Assembly: GCA_031280645.1 (NCBI GenBank)
Contig: JAITGL010000050.1
Coordinates: 1-64,000 of the forward strand
DNA: 64,000 nt
From: Tannerellaceae bacterium
GTDB taxonomy: Bacteria; Bacteroidota; Bacteroidia; Bacteroidales; Tannerellaceae
Reading direction: 5' to 3'
The translations under genes were made by a program, and so were the position numbers. Positions within the stretch are counted from its first letter, which is position 1. Every line of letters begins with the position of its first letter. The notes beneath the pieces were generated by a model. That model made no database searches. It saw nothing but the letters and a program-made list of their open reading frames with translations, and had not been told where the DNA came from. Shown here in pieces: positions 57,070 through 64,000 of the stretch.

Positions 57070-57813
57070 ATGTCGCTGATTGATGAAATAAAAAAGAACC
57101 CGATGCCACAGCATATCGCCATCATAATGGATGGCAACGGACGATGGGCCCAAGCACACGGCAAAGACCGCAGCTTCGGACACCAGGAAGGCGTAGCTTC
57201 GGTTCGCAAAACCGTAGAAGCCGCCGCCGCCGTTAACCTGCCGTATATAACGGTATATACCTTCTCAAGCGAAAACTGGAACAGACCTGCATCCGAAATC
57301 GAAGCCCTGATGTCGCTCCTTGCAATTGCCGTACGCCGCGAAACTCCCGACCTGATGGCAAACAACGTACGGCTGATGGCGATAGGCAATCTGGAAAGGC
57401 TCCCCGAAGCGGCCCGCCATGCCTTGCAGGAAAGTATCAATCAAACGTCGGGCAATACCGGCACTACCCTTGTACTCGCCCTTAGCTACTCCGCCCGCTG
57501 GGAAATAACCGAAGCTGCAAGGCGGATAGCAACGCAAGCAGCCGAAGGATCCTTAAACCCGATAGACATAAACGAAGAAATATTCTCAAACCACTTGTCG
57601 ACCCAAAATATTCCCGATCCCGATCTTTTGATCCGGACAGGAGGCGAGAAGCGAATCAGTAATTTCCTGCTCTGGCAAATGTCGTATGCAGAGCTATACT
57701 TTACCGATCTGTTTTGGCCCGACTTTAAAGAGCAACAACTATATGAAGCAATACTGTATTATCAGCAACGCGAACGACGTTTCGGCAAGACAAGCGAGCA
57801 ACTAAATCTCTAA
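57070..57813 (+). CDS. uppS: Isoprenyl transferase (undecaprenyl diphosphate synthase)
   Basis: 247 residues from ATG 57070, preceded by AAGGAA as ribosome binding site; a TTG at 57058 is also in frame but less likely. Makes undecaprenyl diphosphate, the lipid carrier for peptidoglycan and surface polysaccharides. Motifs: HIAIIMDGNGRWAQAHGKDR with the catalytic Asp, GHQEGVASVRKTVE, TVYTFSSENWNRP, and RTGGEKRISNFLLWQMSYAELYFTDLFWPDF. The bamA gene follows after 23 nt, as in many Bacteroidetes. Confidence 0.97.
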   Translation: MSLIDEIKKNPMPQHIAIIMDGNGRWAQAHGKDRSFGHQEGVASVRKTVEAAAAVNLPYITVYTFSSENWNRPASEIEALMSLLAIAVRRETPDLMANNVRLMAIGNLERLPEAARHALQESINQTSGNTGTTLVLALSYSARWEITEAARRIATQAAEGSLNPIDINEEIFSNHLSTQNIPDPDLLIRTGGEKRISNFLLWQMSYAELYFTDLFWPDFKEQQLYEAILYYQQRERRFGKTSEQLNL

Positions 57814-57836
57814 AACAAACGATAGCTGTAAGAATT

Positions 57837-60545
57837 ATGAATCATAAATTAGTGGCATGTTTTCTCTCCTCATGCTTTGTTTTGGGAGCTTTCGCGCAGG
57901 AATCGGTTGACACCGTACGTGTAGAGCAAGAACAACCGGTACCGGTAATATCCTATTCGCTCGCTCCGAAAAGATACAAGATAGCCGGCATCGCCGTATC
58001 GGGAATAAACAGAGAGCAGTATCAAGATTTTACAATCATAGGCATTACAGGCCTGTCGGTAGGCGACCTCGTTGCAGTACCAGGCGAAGAAATAACAACG
58101 GCTATAAAGCGAATCGACCGGCACGGACTGTTTTACGACCCGCAAATACTTGCCACTAAAATAGACGGTAATCAAATATGGCTTGAGATAAAACTGAAGC
58201 AACGCCCACGCATATCGCAAGTAAATTACAACGGAATAAAGAAAAGCGAACGGGAAGAACTCGAAGCCCGCCTCGGATTCAGGAAAGGATACCAAATGAC
58301 GCCCAACCTTATGGATAGAGCTAAAACTCTAGTCCAAAAATATTTCGACGGCAAAGGATTTAAAAACATCGACGTGGAGATAACACAAAAAGACGACCTC
58401 TCGCACGAAGGAGAAGTAATCGTTGACATCAATATCGACAAGAATGAAAAAACTAAAATCGACCGGATAATCTTTATCGGCAACAATGCGCTAACCGAAA
58501 AACAGCTCAAAAAAGCCATGAAGAAAACCAATGAAACCTTCTCGCTGAAACGACGCCTGATAACAAGCATTCTCGAAATATTCAGTACAAAGAAATTCAC
58601 CTCCGAAGAATACGAAAACGACAAGAAAAACCTGATCGACAAATACAATGAATACGGATACCGCGATGCCGCGCTGATATCCGACAGCATAGCAAACATT
58701 AACGACAAGCGTATCGCCATCTACCTTACGGTAGACGAAGGAGAAAAGTATTACCTGAAAAACGTAAGCTTTGTAGGCAACACCCACTACCCAACAGAAT
58801 ACCTCGAACTGCTGCTGCAAATGAAGCCCGGCGATGTTTACAACCAAAAGAAACTAAACGAACATCTACTTACCAACGACGACGCCGTTGCAAACCTCTA
58901 CATGAACAACGGCTACCTCTTCTTTAACGCCGACCCCGTTGAAGTAGAAGCCGAAAACGACTCCATCTCCTTAGAAATCCGAATACAGGAGGGCCCCCAG
59001 GCAACCATCAACCGGATTATTATTGAAGGCAACGACCGCCTGTATGAAGATATCATTCGTCGCGAACTTCGCGTAAAGCCGGGCGAACTATTTAACCGCG
59101 ACGCCCTGATCCGATCCATACGCGAGCTTGCACAGATGGGACATTTTGATCCTGAAAACATGAATCCGGTACCGATACCGAATCCCGAAAGCGGAACCGT
59201 AGACATACAATTCCCATTAGTATCCAAAGCCAGCGACCAGGTAGAGTTTGCAGCCGGATGGGGAAATACGGGAGTGATAGGTAAGCTCAGCCTAAAGTTT
59301 ACCAACTTCTCCATAAAAAACCTGCTGCACCGCGGAAACTATAAAGGCGGAATAATCCCTCAAGGCGAAGGACAAACGCTAATCCTTAGCGGACAAACCA
59401 ACGGACGATACTACCAGTCGTACAACATCTCATTCATGGATCCATGGTTCGGCGGCAAACGCCCGAATGCCCTTAACGCAAGCCTCTATTTTATGAAGCA
59501 GACCGGAGTAAACGAAGACTACCTAAGCCAAAACATGGCTTCCTACCCATATTACGGAGGAGGATACTACCCCGGATACGGCAGCGGATATGGCGGTTAC
59601 GGAGGAGGATACGGAAGCAGCTACGGAGGATACGATTCATATAACATGTACGAAAACGCCTACGACCCCAATACATATATAATGATGCTCGGCGGATCGG
59701 TAGGATACGGCAAACGACTGAACTGGCCCGACGATTTCTTCCAGTTCATGGTATCGCTAAACTACCAGATGTATATGCTGCGCAATTGGAACTACTTCGG
59801 ATATCCTAACGGATCAAGCCATAACATAAACCTGGAGTTCCTCCTTCAGCGCAGCTCGATCGACAATCCGCTATACACCCGCCGCGGATCACAATTCACA
59901 TTCTCGGTAAGCGCAACCCCGCCATACTCGCTTTTAGACGGCGTTAACTACGCATCGCTCGGAACAACCGATAAAGACGCACAGAAAAGATACAGAATGC
60001 TGGAGTACCATAAATGGAAATTCAAAGCCAAAGTATTTTCCCCCCTACTGCCACTCGAAAGCGTCAAGCGAACCCCCGTACTGATGGCCCGCGCCGAATA
60101 TGGCTTTGTAGGACACTATAACCCCTACAAACTCTCCCCCTTCGAACTCTTTTACATGGGAGGCGACGGCATGACCGGATATACCGGAGGAATGGGATAC
60201 GAAACCATAGGCCTGCGCGGATACGAGAACGGAAGTATCGCCGGCAATTCGCGCGACTACGCATTTGCCTACTCGCGCCTTAGCATGGAACTGCGATACC
60301 CCTTCCTGCTCGAACCATCTTCTACAATATACGGACTCGCCTTTATCGAAGCCGGAAATGCCTGGATGCGACTCAAAGACTTTAATCCGCTTGCCCTAAA
60401 ACGATCGGCAGGACTTGGAGTGCGGATATTCCTCCCCATGATCGGACTTATGGGAATCGACTGGGGATACGGATTCGATACCCCCGACCGCCGAACACAG
60501 CAAGGAAAAAGCAACTTCCACTTTATAATCGGGCAGGAATTTTGA
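57837..60545 (+). CDS. bamA: Outer membrane protein assembly factor BamA
   Basis: 902 residues. Signal peptide ending near AFAQ; POTRA domains through about residue 440 (KIAGIAVSGINREQYQDF, PRISQVNYNGIKKSEREELE, KIDRIIFIGNNALTEKQLKKAMKKT, YLKNVSFVGNTHYPTEYL, TINRIIIEGNDRLYEDIIRREL), then the Omp85 barrel, ending FHFIIGQEF with the terminal Phe signature. It inserts beta-barrel proteins into the outer membrane. An unusual insertion at about residues 570-605 is almost pure Gly/Tyr/Ser (YYGGGYYPGYGSGYGGYGG and more), most likely a surface loop. Two Skp-type chaperone genes follow. Confidence 0.95.
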   Translation: MNHKLVACFLSSCFVLGAFAQESVDTVRVEQEQPVPVISYSLAPKRYKIAGIAVSGINREQYQDFTIIGITGLSVGDLVAVPGEEITTAIKRIDRHGLFYDPQILATKIDGNQIWLEIKLKQRPRISQVNYNGIKKSEREELEARLGFRKGYQMTPNLMDRAKTLVQKYFDGKGFKNIDVEITQKDDLSHEGEVIVDINIDKNEKTKIDRIIFIGNNALTEKQLKKAMKKTNETFSLKRRLITSILEIFSTKKFTSEEYENDKKNLIDKYNEYGYRDAALISDSIANINDKRIAIYLTVDEGEKYYLKNVSFVGNTHYPTEYLELLLQMKPGDVYNQKKLNEHLLTNDDAVANLYMNNGYLFFNADPVEVEAENDSISLEIRIQEGPQATINRIIIEGNDRLYEDIIRRELRVKPGELFNRDALIRSIRELAQMGHFDPENMNPVPIPNPESGTVDIQFPLVSKASDQVEFAAGWGNTGVIGKLSLKFTNFSIKNLLHRGNYKGGIIPQGEGQTLILSGQTNGRYYQSYNISFMDPWFGGKRPNALNASLYFMKQTGVNEDYLSQNMASYPYYGGGYYPGYGSGYGGYGGGYGSSYGGYDSYNMYENAYDPNTYIMMLGGSVGYGKRLNWPDDFFQFMVSLNYQMYMLRNWNYFGYPNGSSHNINLEFLLQRSSIDNPLYTRRGSQFTFSVSATPPYSLLDGVNYASLGTTDKDAQKRYRMLEYHKWKFKAKVFSPLLPLESVKRTPVLMARAEYGFVGHYNPYKLSPFELFYMGGDGMTGYTGGMGYETIGLRGYENGSIAGNSRDYAFAYSRLSMELRYPFLLEPSSTIYGLAFIEAGNAWMRLKDFNPLALKRSAGLGVRIFLPMIGLMGIDWGYGFDTPDRRTQQGKSNFHFIIGQEF

Positions 60546-60627
60546 TCAATAAACTTTTAGCCACAGCTCTAAACAATTGCGAAGAATCACAGTCAAAGCA
60601 AGTAGAAATTTTTAAACCCAAAAGAAT

Positions 60628-61143
60628 ATGAAAAAGATAATTGCCTTATGTATCCTCGCCATCCTCTGCACAATAACGGCAGAAGCGCAAAAGTTCGCAC
60701 TAATCGACATGGAATATATCCTCAAAAATATTCCCGCCTACGAAATGACGAACGAACAATTAAACCAAGTATCAAAAAAATGGCAAAACGAAGTTGAAGC
60801 TCTCCAGCAAGAAGCGCAAAACATGTACAAAAACTACCAGAGCGAACTCGTATTCCTATCTCCCGAAATGAAAACCAAACGCGAAGAAGCAATCGTTAAA
60901 AAAGAACAGGCCGCACAAGAACTGAAACGAAAATACTTCGGCCCAGAAGGCGAACTCTACAAAAAACGCGGAAGCCTGATGAAACCCATAGAAGACGAAA
61001 TCTACGCCGCCGTAAAAGAAATAGCCGAAAGCGGCAACTACCAAGCTGTTATCGACCGGCCATCGGCCGTAAGCATCATTTACGCATCGCCAAGAATCGA
61101 CATAAGCAACGAGGTGTTGCGTAAATTAGGTTACTCCAAATAA
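60628..61143 (+). CDS. Periplasmic chaperone, OmpH/Skp family (first copy)
   Basis: 171 residues. Signal peptide MKKIIALCILAILCTITAEAQ, then the Skp pattern: KFALIDMEYILKNIPAYE at the body, a long charged coiled coil (NEQLNQVSKKWQNEVEALQQEAQNMYKNYQS region, residues 45-75, and EEAIVKKEQAAQELKRKYF), and a C-terminal strand (YQAVIDRPSAVSIIYASPRID). The trimeric 'jellyfish' chaperone escorts unfolded outer-membrane proteins to BamA, whose gene is immediately upstream. Confidence 0.92.
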   Translation: MKKIIALCILAILCTITAEAQKFALIDMEYILKNIPAYEMTNEQLNQVSKKWQNEVEALQQEAQNMYKNYQSELVFLSPEMKTKREEAIVKKEQAAQELKRKYFGPEGELYKKRGSLMKPIEDEIYAAVKEIAESGNYQAVIDRPSAVSIIYASPRIDISNEVLRKLGYSK

Positions 61144-61148
61144 TACGC

Positions 61149-61156
61149 TAACTTTG
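61149..61156 (+). promoter_or_regulatory. Possible -7 box before the second OmpH gene
   Basis: TAACTTTG fits TAnnTTTG and lies 50 nt upstream of the ATG at 61207, in a 63-bp gap. The -33 region is unclear, so this may be a minor internal promoter or chance. Confidence 0.3.
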
Positions 61157-61206
61157 CGCGCTTTAGCAACAGAATTACTAATAAATTTTTATATCATCTC
61201 AACAAA

Positions 61207-61710
61207 ATGAAGAAGCTAATTATCTCACTGCTCATGTTCCTGCCAATGCTCGCATTTGCTCAGGAAATTAAAATCGCACACGTAAATTTTCAAGAAGTAC
61301 TACTCGCTATGCCCGAAATACCAACCATAGAAAAAGAAATGGCCAAGATTACGGAAGAATACCAAAAAGAGCTCGAACTCATGCAGGGCGACTACCAGAA
61401 AAAATACATGGACTACATCGCACAGCAAGACTCGCTCACCGAAAACATCAAACTGCGACGACAGCAAGACATCCAAGACATTCAAGAACGACTCAACAGC
61501 CTCTATGAACTCGCGCAAAAAGACGTCCCCGAAAAAAGGCAAAAACTGATACAACCCGTACAGGAAAAAGTAATCAAAGCAATTAAAGACGTTGGCGACG
61601 AAAAAGGATACACATACATCGTAAGCATGGAACCAGCCCTCTTCCTCTATACCGGAACAACCGCCGTAGACGCCACCCCGCTCGTAAAAGCCAAATTAGG
61701 ACTCAAGTAA
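61207..61710 (+). CDS. Periplasmic chaperone, OmpH/Skp family (second copy)
   Basis: 167 residues. Signal peptide MKKLIISLLMFLPMLAFAQ followed by EIKIAHVNFQEVLLAMPEIPTIEKEM, a coiled-coil centre (ITEEYQKELELMQGDYQKKYMDY, LRRQQDIQDIQERLNSLYELAQKDV) and a terminal KGYTYIVSMEPALFLYTG. Same architecture as the copy 63 bp upstream with clear sequence divergence, the usual pairing of two Skp paralogues after bamA in Bacteroidetes. Confidence 0.92.
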   Translation: MKKLIISLLMFLPMLAFAQEIKIAHVNFQEVLLAMPEIPTIEKEMAKITEEYQKELELMQGDYQKKYMDYIAQQDSLTENIKLRRQQDIQDIQERLNSLYELAQKDVPEKRQKLIQPVQEKVIKAIKDVGDEKGYTYIVSMEPALFLYTGTTAVDATPLVKAKLGLK

Positions 61711-61712
61711 AA

Positions 61713-62540
61713 TTGTGCGACGCCGGATATATCGGAATCTTTGACTCGGGATACGGAGGGCTTACCGTCTTTAACAAGATAAGGCAAGCCCTCCCTGCGT
61801 ATAATTACATCTACCTCGGCGACAACGCGCGAGCCCCATACGGAACCCGATCCTTTGAAGTAGTTTACCGCTTTACCCTGCAAGCCGTAGAATACCTCTT
61901 CCGCCAAGGATGCCCGCTCGTAATACTCGCATGTAATACCGCATCGGCCAAAGCCCTGCGAACCATACAGCAAAAAAACCTCCCCACGCTCAACCCCAGC
62001 CATAGAGTACTCGGCGTAATCCGACCCACAGTAGAAGTAATCAATAATATAAGCCGAAGCAAACACGTGGGGGTACTTGGGACAAGCGGCACCGTGTCCT
62101 CCCAATCGTATACCATCGAGATTAATAACCTATACCCGCATATCACCGTAACCGGCCAGGCTTGTCCCATGTGGGTTCCACTCGTAGAAAACAATGAATA
62201 CAACTCGCCCGGAGCCGACTACTTTGTAAAAAAACACATCAACCAAATCCTCGCAGCCGACCCGCTTATCGATACCCTTATACTCGCCTGCACACATTAC
62301 CCGCTTCTCGCCTGCAAAATAATGCAACACCTCCCATCCGGAATAACCCTCTTTGAACAAGGCGATCAAGTAGCCGCATCGCTTGCCGACTACCTTAACC
62401 GCCACCCCGAAATAAACCGACAACTCAGGCGACAAAACATATGCCGCTTCATGACAACCGAATCAGAAGAAAAATTTGCCGAAACAGCCTCCATCTTCCT
62501 CGACCATACAGTAAAAGTTGAACAAATAACACTCCAATGA
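61713..62540 (+). CDS. murI: Glutamate racemase
   Basis: 275 residues, starting with TTG at 61713, two nucleotides after the preceding stop; no ATG gives a full protein. Supplies D-glutamate for peptidoglycan. The catalytic Cys pair is in LACNTASAKALRTIQ and LACTHYPLLACKIM; the N-terminal IGIFDSGYGGLTVFNKIRQ and APYGTR blocks bind substrate. Located in the envelope-biogenesis run, with its stop overlapping the next gene (ATGA). Confidence 0.95.
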   Translation: MCDAGYIGIFDSGYGGLTVFNKIRQALPAYNYIYLGDNARAPYGTRSFEVVYRFTLQAVEYLFRQGCPLVILACNTASAKALRTIQQKNLPTLNPSHRVLGVIRPTVEVINNISRSKHVGVLGTSGTVSSQSYTIEINNLYPHITVTGQACPMWVPLVENNEYNSPGADYFVKKHINQILAADPLIDTLILACTHYPLLACKIMQHLPSGITLFEQGDQVAASLADYLNRHPEINRQLRRQNICRFMTTESEEKFAETASIFLDHTVKVEQITLQ

Positions 62541-63193
62541 AACTCCTTGCCGCCATCCTGCTCATACTCGCCGCCCCAATCAAAAGCCAAAGCAACCTCG
62601 ACGAGTATTTTGCCTCAAAAGGACTGATAAACATGGCCGCCCTCGACAATTCCATTAAAGTCGAATTGCGATACGCCACCCCAAACAACATATTCGGCCA
62701 AGCCGTTTACCGCCAAATATCAGCCGCATGGCTACACCCCCAAGCCGCAGCCAAGCTCGTCGAAGCCCAACGCCTCCTCAAGGCCCAACACCCCCGCTAC
62801 TCGCTGCTCATTTACGACGCCGCCCGGCCAATAACCGTCCAGCAAGAAATGTGGAACATAGCCCGGAAAGCCGGCAAAACCCAATACGTAAGCAACCCTG
62901 CCAACGGAGGAGGCCTGCACAACTACGGCATGGCCGTTGACCTCACCATAGTCGACCCCTCCGGCCGCCCCCTAAACATGGGAGCCCCGTTCGACCACTT
63001 CGGCCCCGAATCGCACATCAACAACGAAACCAACTTGGTGCAAACCGGAAAAATCACCCCCCAAGCCCTCGCCAACCGGCAGCTCCTGCGATCAATCATG
63101 ACCCGCGCCGGCTTTCGAACCATCTTGTACGAATGGTGGCACTTTAACGCCTGCTCGCGACAGGAAGCAAGGGAAAATATCCCAATCCTTTGA
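62537..63193 (+). CDS. VanX-type D-Ala-D-Ala dipeptidase (M15 family)
   Basis: 218 residues with an export signal MKLLAAILLILAAPIKSQS. The metal-binding M15D motifs are present: GGGLHNYGMAVDLTIVD (His and Asp ligands) and YEWWHFN (catalytic Glu, His ligand), with the family's KVELRYATPNNIFGQAVY and YDAARPITVQQEMW blocks. It hydrolyses D-alanyl-D-alanine or related dipeptides, here most likely in peptidoglycan turnover in the periplasm rather than vancomycin resistance, as no vanH/vanA-like genes are nearby. ATG overlaps the murI stop. Confidence 0.9.
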   Translation: MKLLAAILLILAAPIKSQSNLDEYFASKGLINMAALDNSIKVELRYATPNNIFGQAVYRQISAAWLHPQAAAKLVEAQRLLKAQHPRYSLLIYDAARPITVQQEMWNIARKAGKTQYVSNPANGGGLHNYGMAVDLTIVDPSGRPLNMGAPFDHFGPESHINNETNLVQTGKITPQALANRQLLRSIMTRAGFRTILYEWWHFNACSRQEARENIPIL

Positions 63194-63690
63194 AAATAAT
63201 TCGGTTAAACATTAAGGAAGATATATCGGAACTCCCCGGGAACCATACCCCTCCGGGAAAAGTTTAATTAAACCTTCCTTTTTTGTAGTTAAACCCGGAG
63301 CAGAAGGGCATAAATCTAACCCGGAGGGGATCCCCTCCCACAAGAAAACATTCCCTTCCGGGCAGGTTTAATCCCCTGCAACAAAGGAGATCCTCTCCGC
63401 TACAGATTTATACCCCCTTTGCTCCAATTTAATTAAAAGAAGAAGAAGTTTAATTAAACTTTTCCCGGGCGGAGGGGATTATCCACCTTGGATATTAAGC
63501 TGCGCCTATATATGCTGGGGATACAAAACGGCTTAAAAGTGCGGCCGTCTTGCTAAAAAGCCATGCCCGGCGGTATTGTGGAAAAGCGAAATTGAATATT
63601 GCGCCGCGCGAATAGGCGCGCTTTCTTGCATGTAAAATAAATTTACTTATTTTTGTACTCTAAGTTATTCCTAAATACATAATTATTAGT
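63194..63690. repeat. Long imperfect inverted repeat with 21-bp-phased dyads (region 5)
   Basis: Within this gene-free gap, 63247-63337 is repeated inverted at 63385-63477 about an axis at 63360.5. Paired landmarks are GTTTAATTAAAC (63267.5 and 63453.5), ATAAATCT / AGATTTAT (63310 and 63404) and GGGGATCCCC / GGAGATCCTC (63330.5 and about 63390), all equidistant from the axis. Dyads within each arm are 21, 42 or 63 bp apart, the register of arrays 2 to 4. The outer ends carry CTCCGGG and CCCGGGCGGAG. After 63490 I see only a short GCGCG/CGCGC hairpin (63606-63621) and the promoter below. Confidence 0.75.
63626..63655 (+). promoter_or_regulatory. Promoter of the DUF47 gene
   Basis: TTG (63626-63628), 19 nt, TATTTTTG (63648-63655): a good -33/-7 pair, 35 nt before the ATG at 63691. 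Confidence 0.65.
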
Positions 63691-64000
63691 ATGAAACGTT
63701 TATTTGAAAAGATGAAGCCAAAGGAAGACAAGTTCTTTACGCTGCTTTACAAAATGGGGGAAATCATTGTTACCGCTTCCGACCAGATTATTGATTGTGT
63801 AAAAGTGTCGAATCATGGCGACGCACATATATTTTACAAAACTATTAAGAAGCTTGAGCACGAAGCCGACGCCGTAGAAGCCGAGATATTCGAGGAGCTT
63901 AACAGCACCTTTATCACTCCCTTCGACCGCGAAGATATAAACGACCTGGCCGCCACGATGGACAATATCGTTGATCTTATAACAAGCTGCTCGAAACGCA
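63691..64000 (+). CDS. DUF47 / PhoU-like phosphate transport accessory protein (partial, 5' end)
   Basis: 103 residues are visible before the window ends. The sequence MKRLFEKMKPKEDKFFTLLYKM, IKKLEHEADAVEAEIFEELNSTFITPFDREDI and NDLAATMDNIVDLI matches the DUF47 family, helical PhoU-like proteins usually encoded before a Pit-type phosphate permease. The EADAVEAE and DxxDL acidic helices are the metal-binding type seen in PhoU folds. The expected permease would lie beyond the window. Confidence 0.9.
   Translation, partial: MKRLFEKMKPKEDKFFTLLYKMGEIIVTASDQIIDCVKVSNHGDAHIFYKTIKKLEHEADAVEAEIFEELNSTFITPFDREDINDLAATMDNIVDLITSCSKR

Noticed and set aside
62537..63193. Vancomycin resistance locus
   Set aside because: The protein is VanX-like, but no vanH, vanA or vanRS-type genes are adjacent, and the setting is peptidoglycan and outer-membrane biogenesis.

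Overview
The window reads as a chromosomal segment of a Bacteroidales bacterium. Evidence is lineage-typical families (fimbrillin lipoproteins, DUF3127, DUF3108, DUF6089, DUF6242, DUF6261-like and DUF6769-like proteins, a single-chain PurL, a K+-dependent membrane pyrophosphatase) and repeated matches to the Bacteroidetes promoter pattern, a -7 box TAnnTTTG with, in the best cases, TTTG or TTG about 19 nt upstream. All family names come from reading the translations; no database search was run.

Layout. 1-4137: the first codons of a probable glycogen-debranching enzyme, a GH106-like lipoprotein and a frameshifted acyltransferase. 4189-11056: sufB, cvpA, infB, nusA, rimP (minus strand), with a terminator-like hairpin in the rimP leader. 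11434-15689: rpsA and hppA. 15858-18612: three TPR genes. 19210-22097: a DUF6261-like gene, DUF3127, a sugar-isomerase-like protein and an outer-membrane barrel. 22094-29316: purL, a second TIM-barrel protein and a two-component system. 29537-36786: LtaS-like phosphatase-superfamily protein, hisB, sbcD, sbcC. 37646-44355: two tandem fimbrillin/GLUG lipoproteins, two doubtful small ORFs and a second DUF6261-like gene. 45520-53496: DUF3108 and Ig-like envelope proteins, then a heavy-metal efflux set. 53885-63193: ribD, DUF6242, DUF6089, uppS, bamA, two Skp/OmpH chaperones, murI and a VanX-like dipeptidase, essentially an envelope-building block. 63691-end: start of a DUF47/PhoU-like protein.

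The most unusual content lies between genes. At least four intergenic regions hold tandem arrays of dyad-symmetric sequence in strict helical register: 11 units of exactly 41 bp (18694-19144), 18 units of exactly 42 bp (36830-37559), 9 to 11 units of 42 bp of the same family (44431-44866), and 13 to 14 dyads every 21 bp (53523-53811). A fifth region (63247-63477) is an indel-poor imperfect inverted repeat containing dyads 21, 42 and 63 bp apart, and a sixth (48328-48425) is a weak version. Dyad sequences differ between and within arrays, yet the two arms change together and the 21/42-bp spacing (two and four helical turns) is kept. Two of the arrays sit directly upstream of the only two DUF6261-like genes seen here. 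I propose that array plus DUF6261-type protein may be one uncharacterised chromosomal system, such as a phased protein-binding or curved-DNA element and its partner protein. That link is inference from two co-occurrences.
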